This document shows, one piece after another, positions 14,994 through 23,491 of a DNA stretch of 34,805 nucleotides. The notes under the pieces are model-generated. The model did no database searches. It was not told the origin of the DNA and saw only the letters and a program-made list of their open reading frames with translations. Position numbers and translations under genes: made by a program. The number at the start of each line of letters is the position of its first letter. Position 1 is the stretch's first letter. Where the stretch lies: contig JAGLIS010000002.1 of NCBI GenBank assembly GCA_023142835.1, forward strand, positions 1-34,805, written 5' to 3'. This DNA is from Candidatus Pacearchaeota archaeon. Lineage in GTDB: Archaea; Nanobdellota; Nanobdellia; Pacearchaeales; GW2011-AR1.

Positions 14994-17729
14994 ATGTTAT
15001 TTAGAAGAGGCAATATAGGGAAAGGTCTTTTTTTCTTTTTAATAATTATATTTTTGGCAGTTGGAGTTACGGCAGTGACAATTAATGTTTGGACTTATGT
15101 TGAGAGAGGCACTAAGAATCCTGAAGCTCCTATAGAAAGACAAGAATGGGTAACTGATGACTATGCTCTTATAAATGAATTTGAAGATTGTGATTATTCC
15201 GAAGGAGAGTATGCTGTAGGATTTAAATTAGTTAGAAAGGATGGAGCAGAGAGTGTAAATGCTCAGATAATTTGTGAAAACCAAGGAACCAATATTACTT
15301 TTACCCCTAACAACGCTTTTTCTAATGCAGTTAATAGGACATGTACCTCAGGTCCAGATGTTATGCAGAATATTGCCGTGGCTAGTTTTGCAAATAATCT
15401 TTCAGGAGATGGATATAGTTGTACTGGAAGTACTGGATGTAGTGGAATGACAAATTGTGGATATGAAGCAGGTTTTCCGAAGGTTTGTACAAGTTTTGCA
15501 GATAGTACTACCTGTGAGGATACTGATGGTGATTGTCAATGGCGGTCTGCGGCAACGGGTTATTGTGGTGGTCTTGCTTATTGTAACGGTGCTTACGATA
15601 ATGAAGGAGATTGTAACGGAGATTCAAATTGTACGTGGGTAGATGCTATTCCTTCAGGATGTGAAGCAGATGATGAAATGACTTATGATCCTAACTGTCC
15701 TTCAAAAAATTCGGAAGGTAGTTGTTTAAGTTATCAAGGATGTTCGTGGGGTGTTACTAATTGTAATTCTTATGATAAAAATAAAGGAACTTGCGATTCT
15801 AAAGATGGGTGTAGTTGGGACGGGTATATAAATTGTACTACTTACGACAAGACTGACTGTTTAACTCATAGTGGTGATTTGGGGAGTTGTTCTTGGATTC
15901 CGATGGGGGCGACAGATTCAGAATTTGGGCTAGGACAGATATGTCCAGCTAGTGATCCAATTATGGTAGGGGTTGCAGGTTATAATGGTGAAGGAACTGA
16001 ATATTGTAGAGGAGAAGAAATTTCTGCAGGAGTGACTTACTCTAGTTTATACAATGAACAAGTTGCAGGGATTCTTCCGAAGTGTGCACGAGCAGATAAT
16101 CCTAATTGTAATTATAGATTTGCAGGGGAAGGTTGTTTCTGGTATTTTGCGGGTGCAGATGGGGGTTGTCCAGATAATCATTATATCTCCGGTGTTAGAG
16201 GTTTTGTCGGAGATGATAGTATTGTCGTTGGAAGAGATATTTATATTCAGTCTTATTGTTGTTCTATAGGAGCAATTGATCACTCTTTAGAAGTTCCTGG
16301 AGGAGGAGATGAAGATTGCGATGGTTTAATCAATGAAGGTTATTTCGCTCCAGATTCTATAAGTGCTCATCTTGAAGATAATATTTGTGTTAATATTCCT
16401 TGTTCTATTCCAGGAATTGTTAAATCTAATTCTATTTATTGCCAATCCGAAGGAGCTTATTATTTTGATGGTAATTCTTCAGGAGGGGTAACCGGGACAG
16501 TCTATCCAGATTTTCCTAGATTTTTATTTACTGTTGATTATGATTTAGATAAAGATTCTTGTATCTGTAAGTTCGGTGAAGGTAATTGGTCTGATGATAT
16601 TGATGGGTGGGCGCCTACTTTGACAAGCGGTCCAGGAACTTGTTGTGAGTCTGGTACGAATACTGCTGATGAAAAAGAGTTTTCTATTACTGGTAATTGG
16701 GATGGTTCCATCTCATGTTGTAATAATCGTGTAGATGTAAGTGGAGATAGGACTGTTTCCATTGGAGGACGTTGTCTTCAGACAAAAGCTTATTGGACAG
16801 ATATGCAAGGTAACGCGTTAGGGTCTACAGATTTAGGGGATAGCGTTCAGATAAGAGTAGATAATGTAGAGCTTGATGTAGGAACTGAAGTCGTCTTTGA
16901 GATTTGGGAGGATGATGTAGAATGTATTTTTGGTTTGCCATTTGGGTGTGGAGATGATATGATTCGGGCTGCTATTACAGGTACCGTTGATAATAATCAT
17001 AATTTAATTGCGGTTTGGACAAATGATGCGGATGATATGGATTTGACAAATGATTATGGAGAATTTTATTTTAAAGTTAAGTATGATGATATTGGTGATT
17101 TGGTTACTGATGAGGAATATAAAGAAAGTAGTAATCAATTAGAAGTTAATCAAGATTATAACAATGCCCCAATATCGGTTAACATACTCTCACCAGCATG
17201 CGGAGATTATTTTAATGCAAGTTCAGACACAATTGATATCGAGATTAATGCTCAAGACGAAGACGATATCATCGAAGGACATCTAAGTATCAACGACTTA
17301 GAGATTGGAACTTTTAAAAATGGAAATACAATAATAGGCAATATTTTCTCTAAAGGTGGTAATTATAAAATTGTCGCCGAGGCTGTTAATAGTCGAGGAC
17401 AAAATAAAAGAGCAATTTCAAATATAATGATAATTGACACAACGACAGACGGAGAATACGTTGCAGCATGCATCATCAAACCTGAAGACTACAGCGACAT
17501 CCCATTAAGTTCTGTAGAATTTGACGCTTCAACAAGTAAAGGTATTCAATACGATTTTACCACAGGAACTACAACAGAACTTAGTTTAAGCAAATTAAAT
17601 TTTGATTGGTATTTCAGCGACAGAAGCGATCGTAATATGGATGGAAATAATGAAATGTCATACAAGTTTTGGAAGAACTTTGGGAATGTAGGGAGTAATT
17701 GGGCAACATTAAAAGTATCTATTATTTAA
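14994..17729 (+). CDS. Large Cys-rich exported surface protein
   Basis: This 911-residue protein has an N-terminal export or anchor helix (GLFFFLIIIFLAVGVTAVTI, 11-30) and a long extracellular part. Residues ~130-300 hold four to six Cys-rich repeats of the form C-x-x-Y...C...GCSW or CTW (for example KGTCDSKDGCSWDGYINC), probably disulphide-bonded. GGGDEDCDGLINEG at ~435 is a Ca2+-binding, MopE-like motif. Residues ~723-911 form Ig/PKD-like domains (PISVNILSPACGDYF, VEFDASTSKG). Function is unknown; an adhesin or pilus-associated surface protein is plausible because pilin genes follow. Composition and codon use switch sharply at 17161, exactly where the C-terminal domain begins, which suggests the gene is a chimera. 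Confidence 0.7.
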   Translation: MLFRRGNIGKGLFFFLIIIFLAVGVTAVTINVWTYVERGTKNPEAPIERQEWVTDDYALINEFEDCDYSEGEYAVGFKLVRKDGAESVNAQIICENQGTNITFTPNNAFSNAVNRTCTSGPDVMQNIAVASFANNLSGDGYSCTGSTGCSGMTNCGYEAGFPKVCTSFADSTTCEDTDGDCQWRSAATGYCGGLAYCNGAYDNEGDCNGDSNCTWVDAIPSGCEADDEMTYDPNCPSKNSEGSCLSYQGCSWGVTNCNSYDKNKGTCDSKDGCSWDGYINCTTYDKTDCLTHSGDLGSCSWIPMGATDSEFGLGQICPASDPIMVGVAGYNGEGTEYCRGEEISAGVTYSSLYNEQVAGILPKCARADNPNCNYRFAGEGCFWYFAGADGGCPDNHYISGVRGFVGDDSIVVGRDIYIQSYCCSIGAIDHSLEVPGGGDEDCDGLINEGYFAPDSISAHLEDNICVNIPCSIPGIVKSNSIYCQSEGAYYFDGNSSGGVTGTVYPDFPRFLFTVDYDLDKDSCICKFGEGNWSDDIDGWAPTLTSGPGTCCESGTNTADEKEFSITGNWDGSISCCNNRVDVSGDRTVSIGGRCLQTKAYWTDMQGNALGSTDLGDSVQIRVDNVELDVGTEVVFEIWEDDVECIFGLPFGCGDDMIRAAITGTVDNNHNLIAVWTNDADDMDLTNDYGEFYFKVKYDDIGDLVTDEEYKESSNQLEVNQDYNNAPISVNILSPACGDYFNASSDTIDIEINAQDEDDIIEGHLSINDLEIGTFKNGNTIIGNIFSKGGNYKIVAEAVNSRGQNKRAISNIMIIDTTTDGEYVAACIIKPEDYSDIPLSSVEFDASTSKGIQYDFTTGTTTELSLSKLNFDWYFSDRSDRNMDGNNEMSYKFWKNFGNVGSNWATLKVSII

Positions 17730-17748
17730 AATTAAATACAAGAGTAGA

Positions 17749-17757
17749 TTTATAAAT
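17749..17757 (+). promoter_or_regulatory. TATA box of the first pilin gene
   Basis: TTTATAAAT lies about 25 bp before the ATG at 17778, predicting a leaderless mRNA. Confidence 0.5.
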
Positions 17758-17777
17758 TCTGCTCACAAAACAAAACT

Positions 17778-18239
17778 ATGAAAAAAAGAGGACTATCACC
17801 TATAATTGCGAGTGTGTTTATGATTTTACTAGTACTAGTTTTATCAGCTTTAATATTCTTATGGGCACGAGGTTTCATCAGTGAACAAATCGAAAAATTT
17901 GGACAACCTATCAACAGCCTATGTAATCGAGTTGATTTTGAAGTTCAACTAGTCTCTGGAGACGTTAGCGAACACGCATTAGAAATCGTTAATCGAGGAG
18001 ATATAAATATTTTCCACTTAGACATTAAAATGATTGAAAAAGGTAATTCCGAAGTAAGTAGATTTCAATTCAAGATTGACGCAGGACAATCCATAAAAGG
18101 AGATTTAAATTTAAGGATGGAAAATGGAATTCTCCCAGATAAGATTGAAATTTATCCTGCACTTTTAGGAAGTGTAAAAGGGAAACATTCAAATAAGGTT
18201 TTCACTTGCAAAGACACAAGTAAGACTATTCAAATGTAA
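17778..18239 (+). CDS. Archaeal type IV pilin (class III signal peptide)
   Basis: This 153-residue protein begins MKKRGLSPIIASVFMILLVL, the standard archaeal pilin start: a short basic leader ending in RG, then LSPIIA and a ~22-residue hydrophobic helix. A prepilin peptidase would cut after Gly5. The remaining ~120 residues are beta-rich with two cysteines (CNRV, CKDT) that may form a disulphide. It is the first gene of the pilus cluster with its own TATA box, and a major or minor pilin role is equally possible. Confidence 0.82.
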   Translation: MKKRGLSPIIASVFMILLVLVLSALIFLWARGFISEQIEKFGQPINSLCNRVDFEVQLVSGDVSEHALEIVNRGDINIFHLDIKMIEKGNSEVSRFQFKIDAGQSIKGDLNLRMENGILPDKIEIYPALLGSVKGKHSNKVFTCKDTSKTIQM

Positions 18240-18270
18240 TCAAATTGATTACTAACAATAAACATTATTG

Positions 18271-18280
18271 AAAGGAGGTT
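18271..18280 (+). promoter_or_regulatory. Strong Shine-Dalgarno site of the second pilin gene
   Basis: AAAGGAGGTT, near-perfectly complementary to the 16S 3' end, lies about 10 bp before the ATG at 18290. This is unusual here because most genes in the window look leaderless. Confidence 0.65.
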
Positions 18281-18289
18281 GAAAAATAT

Positions 18290-18796
18290 ATGAATAACAA
18301 AAATAAAAAAGGTATCAGTGCTGTAGTTGCTACAGTTTTAATAATCTTGATTACTGTCGCTGCAATAACAATTGTTTGGGCAGCTATCATTCCAATGATT
18401 AATAATCAACTCGACCAAGGAACTCTTTGTTTAGATGCAGTTTCACAACTATCCCTTATGGATGCAGGTTATACTTGTGTAGATGGAAACGAGCTTTCCT
18501 TACAGATTAAAAAAGGAGCTACGAATTTCGAATTAGCAGATATACAGGTTTTAATCTCTTCAGGAGGAAATGTTGAATCATTTAGCTTATTAAATGATAC
18601 TACTACTCTAGTACCAGCATCTATCACTCTAGCTCATCTTCCAGATGCTAACGAGGAAAAAGTATACCGTATAAATGTTGCAGATATTATCGCAGGAGGA
18701 ACAATAGATAGTGTTAAGATTGCACCTGTAGTAAAGGTTGGAAACACTCAAGAAATTTGTAGTGTCTCTTCAAGTAAAACATTATTAGCATGTTAG
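18290..18796 (+). CDS. Archaeal type IV pilin, probably abundant
   Basis: This 168-residue pilin begins MNNKNKKGISAVVATVLIIL, with cleavage expected after KKG to expose ISAVVATVLIILITVAAITIVWAAI, a typical core helix. The globular domain carries cysteines in GTLCLDA, YTCVDG and QEICSV and at the C-terminal LLAC. It is preceded by the best ribosome-binding site in the window and followed by a GC-rich hairpin with a T tract, a combination that fits a highly made structural subunit. It is similar in size to the preceding pilin but not closely alike in sequence. Confidence 0.82.
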   Translation: MNNKNKKGISAVVATVLIILITVAAITIVWAAIIPMINNQLDQGTLCLDAVSQLSLMDAGYTCVDGNELSLQIKKGATNFELADIQVLISSGGNVESFSLLNDTTTLVPASITLAHLPDANEEKVYRINVADIIAGGTIDSVKIAPVVKVGNTQEICSVSSSKTLLAC

Positions 18797-18810
18797 TTTA
18801 ATTTATCTTT

Positions 18811-18839
18811 CGGCTCTACGGAGCCGTTTAATTTTTTTC
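18811..18839 (+). terminator. Hairpin-plus-T-tract terminator after the second pilin
   Basis: CGGCTC-TACG-GAGCCG (18811-18826) is a perfect 6-bp stem, followed by TTTAATTTTTTTC. It separates the pilin at 18290 from the separately promoted gene at 18890. Confidence 0.75.
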
Positions 18840-18860
18840 AATTTTTTATCAAGAGGTAAA

Positions 18861-18868
18861 TATATAAA
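18861..18868 (+). promoter_or_regulatory. TATA box of the third pilin-like gene
   Basis: TATATAAA lies 22-29 bp before the ATG at 18890, predicting a leaderless mRNA. Confidence 0.55.
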
Positions 18869-18889
18869 GAAGTTTTTTATTTAATTACT

Positions 18890-19420
18890 ATGAGACAACT
18901 AGGTGATAAACGTGGACAGATTTGGGTCGAGACAGTAATTTATACATTAATTGGTCTTGCAATAATTGGATTAGTATTAGCAGCTGCAAAACCGAAAATC
19001 GACGCAATGCAAGACGAAATTATTATCGAACAATCAATTGAAGCACTTGGAAATATCAATGATAAAATTTATGAAGTTCAAAGAGCCACAGGAAATCGTC
19101 GAGGAGTTGAGTTAACAATAGGAAAAGGGAAATTCATTATCGATATGGCAGGAGACAAGATTTCTTGGGTAATTGAATCAAGTTTTGAATATAGTGAAAA
19201 AGATGTCGCTGTATCACTAGGAAGTCTAGAAGTTTTAACCAAAGAATCTACACCTTGGGAAGTTACACTCGAAGAAGATTACTCAATAGATATTCAGTTT
19301 GAAGGTCAGACAAACGGGATAAAAGAACTCACCCCTGCATCTACCCCTTATGAATTAATCATCGAAAACAAGGGCATCGACGCCACAGGAAACATTGTTA
19401 TTGATTTAAGCGTAGCTTAA
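18890..19420 (+). CDS. Pilin-like protein with Glu at +5
   Basis: This 176-residue protein begins MRQLGDKRGQIWVETVIYTL. The predicted cleavage after KRG leaves QIWVETVIYTLIGLAIIGLVLAA, with Glu at mature position 5 as in classical type IV pilins and pseudopilins. The rest is beta-rich and ends ATGNIVIDLSVA. No cysteine is present. It has its own TATA box and follows a terminator, so it is expressed apart from the pilins before it. A minor pilin or assembly-priming role is likely from the context. Confidence 0.75.
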   Translation: MRQLGDKRGQIWVETVIYTLIGLAIIGLVLAAAKPKIDAMQDEIIIEQSIEALGNINDKIYEVQRATGNRRGVELTIGKGKFIIDMAGDKISWVIESSFEYSEKDVAVSLGSLEVLTKESTPWEVTLEEDYSIDIQFEGQTNGIKELTPASTPYELIIENKGIDATGNIVIDLSVA

Positions 19421-19498
19421 TCTAGAAATCATTTATTATTACATCAAAAATATTTATTTAAGAACATTAATAAATGAAAGTTTCTTTATTCCCCTATG

Positions 19499-19508
19499 AT
19501 ATATAAAA
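19499..19508 (+). promoter_or_regulatory. TATA box of the pilus ATPase gene
   Basis: ATATATAAAA lies about 100 bp before the ATG at 19604. If used, it gives a 5' leader of roughly 75 nt, unlike the leaderless genes around it. A second candidate, TATTTATTTAAG, lies at 19451-19462. Confidence 0.45.
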
Positions 19509-19536
19509 CCTCCGAGGTGATACTTAGATTAGAGGC

Positions 19537-19568
19537 AGCAAAATATTTGCTTGCTTATTCGTTAAGCA
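19537..19568 (+). promoter_or_regulatory. Two adjacent hairpins in the leader of the pilus ATPase gene
   Basis: AGCAAA-ATA-TTTGCT (19537-19551) and TGCTTA-TTCGT-TAAGCA (19552-19568) are perfect 6-bp stems lying end to end in the predicted leader, 35 bp before the ATG. They may control translation or transcript ends (inference). They match no riboswitch I recognise. Confidence 0.5.
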
Positions 19569-19603
19569 TACAATAATCGCTTGAGGAAAATCTAAAAGTT
19601 CAG

Positions 19604-21133
19604 ATGGATACTATTAAAATAAACCCCAACCCCTTAGTACCTACAATTCCACAATTCGAAGATAAAACTAAAATTGATGTACGTTACATGGTAATCGCAC
19701 CTTATGTTTCAATCCACATCTATTATGACATAAAAACTGGGGAAGTTATCTATGACGTAGAAGAACCAATCCTCAGCGAGGAAGAAAAAAAGAATTTTAA
19801 TAGAATTGAACAAGCAATGAGAGAACTTGTCAATCTAAATATTTTAGAAGGAGAAAAAACAACGGAAAACCTCCTTGATTATTTCAGCAAAACAGCCCAA
19901 CTTATTATTTCAGAATTAGGATTAGCCGTCGAAGAAGATTCATTCAAAAAAATATTTTACTATCTTTATAGAAATTTCGTTGGATTAAATGAAATTGAAC
20001 CAATGACAAAAGACTATTTTATTGAAGATATCGAATGCAACGGAATGGGCGAATCAATTTACATTGTCCATCGAGTCTTTCGAAATATTAAAACCAATGT
20101 AAAATTTAACGATATGGACAAACTATCAAATTTTGTAGAAAAGTTAGCACAGAAAACCGGACGTTATATTTCCTACGCTTCCCCGATGTTAGATGGTAGC
20201 CTGCCCGATGGGTCAAGAGTTAACGCAACATATACAAAAGACATTAGTTCAAAAGGTCCAACATTTACAATAAGAAAATTCACTAAAACTCCATGGACAC
20301 CCATCCAATTAATGGGTCTTCATGAACTCAGTCCTGAAATGCTCGCTTACTTTTGGATAATACTACAATACCAATCAAACATTATGATCGTCGGAGGAAC
20401 CGCTTCAGGTAAAACAACATTATTGAACGCTCTCGCATTTTTCATTCCCCAAGAAAACAGAATTGTTTCAATCGAAGACACTCGTGAGTTAAACTTGCCA
20501 AAAGAAAACTGGTTACCCTCCGTCGTTAGAACAGGAGTTTCAAACCAAGGTGTTGGAGACATTGATATGTTCAGCTTACTTAAGGGCTCCTTTAGACAGA
20601 ATCCAGACTATGTAATCGTAGGTGAAATAAGAGGAGTAGAGGCATCAGTTTTATTTCAAGGTATGGCATCAGGTCACGCTTCAATATCCACCATGCACGC
20701 AGATTCAGTTGATTCAATCATCAGAAGACTAGAAACTCCTCCAATCAACCTTAGCCCAATGCTAATTAACAGCCTCGATGTCATAGCAATTATGACACAC
20801 GCTATCGTAAACGGCCATGAAACAAGAAGACTTAGAGAAATTGTTGAAATCGTTAAAGTAGACAAAGATGGAAACGCTTCAACAAATACTCCTGCTAACT
20901 GGAATCCTTCAGATGATCAATTTTACTTTAAAAGAGATACTAAAATGTTCGAAAAAATTTCACTAAAATATGGTCTTTCCAACGAGACACTACAAAAAGA
21001 ATTTGTAACTCGGACTAAACTACTCTATACTCTTTTCCAAAACAAAGTCATTGGATATGAAGAAGTTCAAAGAGTCATTAATGATTACCAAAAAAATCCT
21101 CAAGCCACATTAAAAAAATACGGAGTTGCATAA
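19604..21133 (+). CDS. Type II/IV secretion-system ATPase (FlaI/TadA/GspE family), pilus assembly motor
   Basis: This 509-residue cytosolic hexameric ATPase powers pilus assembly. After a ~110-residue N-terminal region comes the N-domain (YISYASPMLDGSLPDGSRVN, ~189-207), then Walker A GGTASGKTT (264-272), the Asp box SIEDTREL, Walker B DYVIVGEIRG (335-344) and the His box ASGHASISTMHADS, all intact. It is of archaeal VirB11/FlaI type. Two platform-protein genes follow downstream. Its predicted leader holds two hairpins, so it may be regulated after transcription. A FlaI (archaellum) role is less likely because no flaF, flaG or flaH gene is present. Confidence 0.93.
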   Translation: MDTIKINPNPLVPTIPQFEDKTKIDVRYMVIAPYVSIHIYYDIKTGEVIYDVEEPILSEEEKKNFNRIEQAMRELVNLNILEGEKTTENLLDYFSKTAQLIISELGLAVEEDSFKKIFYYLYRNFVGLNEIEPMTKDYFIEDIECNGMGESIYIVHRVFRNIKTNVKFNDMDKLSNFVEKLAQKTGRYISYASPMLDGSLPDGSRVNATYTKDISSKGPTFTIRKFTKTPWTPIQLMGLHELSPEMLAYFWIILQYQSNIMIVGGTASGKTTLLNALAFFIPQENRIVSIEDTRELNLPKENWLPSVVRTGVSNQGVGDIDMFSLLKGSFRQNPDYVIVGEIRGVEASVLFQGMASGHASISTMHADSVDSIIRRLETPPINLSPMLINSLDVIAIMTHAIVNGHETRRLREIVEIVKVDKDGNASTNTPANWNPSDDQFYFKRDTKMFEKISLKYGLSNETLQKEFVTRTKLLYTLFQNKVIGYEEVQRVINDYQKNPQATLKKYGVA

Positions 21134-21165
21134 GATTATAAATAAAAAGCTATTTTACAAAAATT

Positions 21166-21336
21166 ATGATTAATATAGAATTCATCGAGCAATTAATAGA
21201 CACTATGGACTCTGCAGTTTTGAAACTAGAACAAGCCATAAAAAAAGGAAAATTCGATTATGCAAATAAACTTCGTACTTTTATTTTTGACTTACACATC
21301 CAAATTGATAAGACGATAAAAAACCAAAATGTTTGA
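21166..21336 (+). CDS. Small helical protein (56 residues) in the pilus operon
   Basis: The ATG at 21166 opens a 56-codon frame starting MINIEFIEQLIDTMDSAVLK and ending DKTIKNQNV. It is predicted to be all-helical and amphipathic, with no signal or membrane segment. A TATA-like TATAAATA (21137-21144) lies about 25 bp before the start, and the stop overlaps the start of the platform-protein gene by 8 bp, so both promoter and coupling support a real gene. I do not recognise the family; a small adaptor or chaperone of the pilus motor is possible (inference). Confidence 0.6.
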   Translation: MINIEFIEQLIDTMDSAVLKLEQAIKKGKFDYANKLRTFIFDLHIQIDKTIKNQNV

Positions 21337-22633
21337 AGATTTTAAAAAAAATATTGAGCAAGAGAAAAAGATAATCGCAGATATGTATTCAATCCAAGTT
21401 AATATGCAAAACGATGCAACTAATCAACAATTTTATCTTTCGAATTTAAACACACTCTCACAACAATTGATTCTGCTGAACAAAACAGTTCCTGAATTTT
21501 TAAAAGAATGGTCGCCGATTAAAAAACTTGTTGAAGAACCTAAAAAAACAGGGGGAACTTCAGCAATCAAAAGGGAGGGAAATAAGCTATCAAATGTACC
21601 TAAATCTTCTGTAGTTAAAATGAGTTACACCTCTCCTTCCACGAAAGAGAAAAGATTTATTACAGTTGGTAAAACAGATAAAAAAGAATTCCTTGAAAAA
21701 CTAAAACTATCAGAAAAAAGTTTATCTACTCTAAAAAAAGAAAACAAGAAAGAAATTAAAGATAGGGTAATCAATAAGCCAAGCATCTATGCAAAAATGT
21801 CTAATAAGTTTTTTTTAAAACATACTGAAAAACTCGTTCCAAAATTTAATAGTCTTAATCAAGACTTAAAAAAAGCAAACATAAGATTCATGTTATCCAC
21901 CTACTTATCTATGGCACTGATGTCAATAGTTCTTTCCCTCGTCATAGGTATTTTGATTTTTGGAGTCATAATTATTATTGATTTAAAAAACTGGATTTGT
22001 ATTCTAATTCCTATAGGTTTAGCTAGTCTAACAGCGACAGGATTTTATCTGTATCCTTCAAATGAAGCTAGTTCAGTCCAAAAGAAAATTTCTCAAGAAC
22101 TACCTTTTGCGGCAATTCATATGGCTGCAATTGCCGGCTCAAATATTGAACCTACCAAAATTTTCAAAATTATTGCAGCATCAAAGGAATATACATATAT
22201 AGGAAAAGAAATGAAAAAAATAATCGCACAGGTAGATATTTATGGATATGATTTAGTGACTGCCTTAAAAAATGTTGCAGGACAAACTTCAAACAAAAAA
22301 CTTGCAGAATTATTCTCTGGATTCGCTACGAATATTTCTACAGGTGGAGAGTTAAAAAATTATATTGAAAAAAAAGCAGAGAATTATTTATTAGATTATC
22401 GACTAGAACGAGAAGAATATTCGGAACTGGCAGGCACATTTATGGATATTTATATTTCTATTTTAATTGCCGCACCACTAGTTCTAATGATGATGTTTAT
22501 CGTTATGAATGTTGCAGGGTTAGGAATGGGAGGTCTCTCAATTACAAGCTTACTTTTCCTAAGTGTCATAGGAATCATAATTGTTAATATCATCTTTCTT
22601 ACAGTATTAAATGCTAATCAACCTAACGTATAA
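21329..22633 (+). CDS. Pilus assembly platform protein with T2SF domain (FlaJ/TadC-like), first of two
   Basis: This 434-residue inner-membrane protein anchors the pilus motor. Residues 1-185 are soluble, charged and partly coiled-coil, an unusually long N-terminal extension. Membrane helices lie at ~188-215 and 222-243. The T2SF domain spans ~255-360 (LPFAAIHMAAIAGSNIEPTKIF) and two more helices lie at ~372-398 and 403-427. It overlaps the next gene by one base (TAATG). Archaeal pilus systems often carry two T2SF domains, either fused or as a pair; here they are two genes. Confidence 0.85.
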   Translation: MFEDFKKNIEQEKKIIADMYSIQVNMQNDATNQQFYLSNLNTLSQQLILLNKTVPEFLKEWSPIKKLVEEPKKTGGTSAIKREGNKLSNVPKSSVVKMSYTSPSTKEKRFITVGKTDKKEFLEKLKLSEKSLSTLKKENKKEIKDRVINKPSIYAKMSNKFFLKHTEKLVPKFNSLNQDLKKANIRFMLSTYLSMALMSIVLSLVIGILIFGVIIIIDLKNWICILIPIGLASLTATGFYLYPSNEASSVQKKISQELPFAAIHMAAIAGSNIEPTKIFKIIAASKEYTYIGKEMKKIIAQVDIYGYDLVTALKNVAGQTSNKKLAELFSGFATNISTGGELKNYIEKKAENYLLDYRLEREEYSELAGTFMDIYISILIAAPLVLMMMFIVMNVAGLGMGGLSITSLLFLSVIGIIIVNIIFLTVLNANQPNV

Positions 22634-23457
22634 TGAAACTTGAAAAAATGCATTGGATGGGAATTGGAATCGGAATAGCAATGGCTATAATTTCTATAGG
22701 AATATTTAATGGTAACAAATTATTGTATTTTCTCCTTATCATCTCCTTAGTAATTGGAGCACTACCTTTTATGATAAGTCTTAATTTAGGTCAGAACCTA
22801 AAAAAAGAAAAAGAAGAAAAATTCCTGGAGTTCTCGCGAGATCTAGTCGAGAATGTAAAGTCAGGAACACCAATTAGTAAGAGTATTATTAATTTAAAAA
22901 ACAGAAATTATAGCGCCCTTAATCCGCATATTCAAAAATTAGCTAATCAATTAACTTTAGGAATTACATTAACACAAGCCTTAGGAACTTTTGCAAACGA
23001 CATTAATAGTAAAGTTATTACTCGAGCAGTAGGTCTTATCTCCGAAGCTGAACGAGCTGGAGGAAAGATAGAATCCATTCTAGAATCCGTAGCCAAATCT
23101 ATTAACCAAATCGAGAACTTAAAAAAAGAACGAAAAGCCGCAATTTCAAATTTAATAACTCAAGGTTATATTATCTTTATGGTTTTTATTATAATCATGT
23201 TAGTCTTAGAATTTAAAATTTTACCATTGGTATCAGACCTATCAAGTGGAGAAGGATTAAATATTGAAATTAATAAAGTAAATCCTGATGAATTTAGTAT
23301 GCCCTTATTCGTTATGATATTAGTACAATCATTTTTTGCAGGACTCGTAATTGGAAAAATTTCTGAAGGAAGTATTAAAAATGGAATTAAACATTCGTTT
23401 ATCTTACTCACAATAACATTATTAATAACGACCGGAGCGAAGGCATTATTTGCTTAG
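22633..23457 (+). CDS. Pilus assembly platform protein with T2SF domain, second of two
   Basis: This 274-residue membrane protein has two N-terminal helices (MGIGIGIAMAIISIGIF and LLYFLLIISLVIGALPFMI), a T2SF domain at ~65-170 (LEFSRDLVENVKSGTPISKS, ISEAERAGGKIESILESV) and three C-terminal helices. The ERAGGK stretch is the conserved T2SF signature. Its ATG overlaps the upstream stop by one base, so it is co-translated with the 434-residue partner. The two probably form a heteromeric platform for the ATPase at 19604. Confidence 0.87.
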   Translation: MKLEKMHWMGIGIGIAMAIISIGIFNGNKLLYFLLIISLVIGALPFMISLNLGQNLKKEKEEKFLEFSRDLVENVKSGTPISKSIINLKNRNYSALNPHIQKLANQLTLGITLTQALGTFANDINSKVITRAVGLISEAERAGGKIESILESVAKSINQIENLKKERKAAISNLITQGYIIFMVFIIIMLVLEFKILPLVSDLSSGEGLNIEINKVNPDEFSMPLFVMILVQSFFAGLVIGKISEGSIKNGIKHSFILLTITLLITTGAKALFA

Positions 23458-23491
23458 GTAATTTTATAAATATGATTGCAATCAAAATGCT

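Noticed and set aside
19604..22633. Archaellum (fla/arl) operon
   Set aside because: The ATPase and platform proteins could fit, but the FlaF, FlaG, FlaH and FlaC/D/E genes are absent and the platform is split, so a type IV pilus is the better reading.
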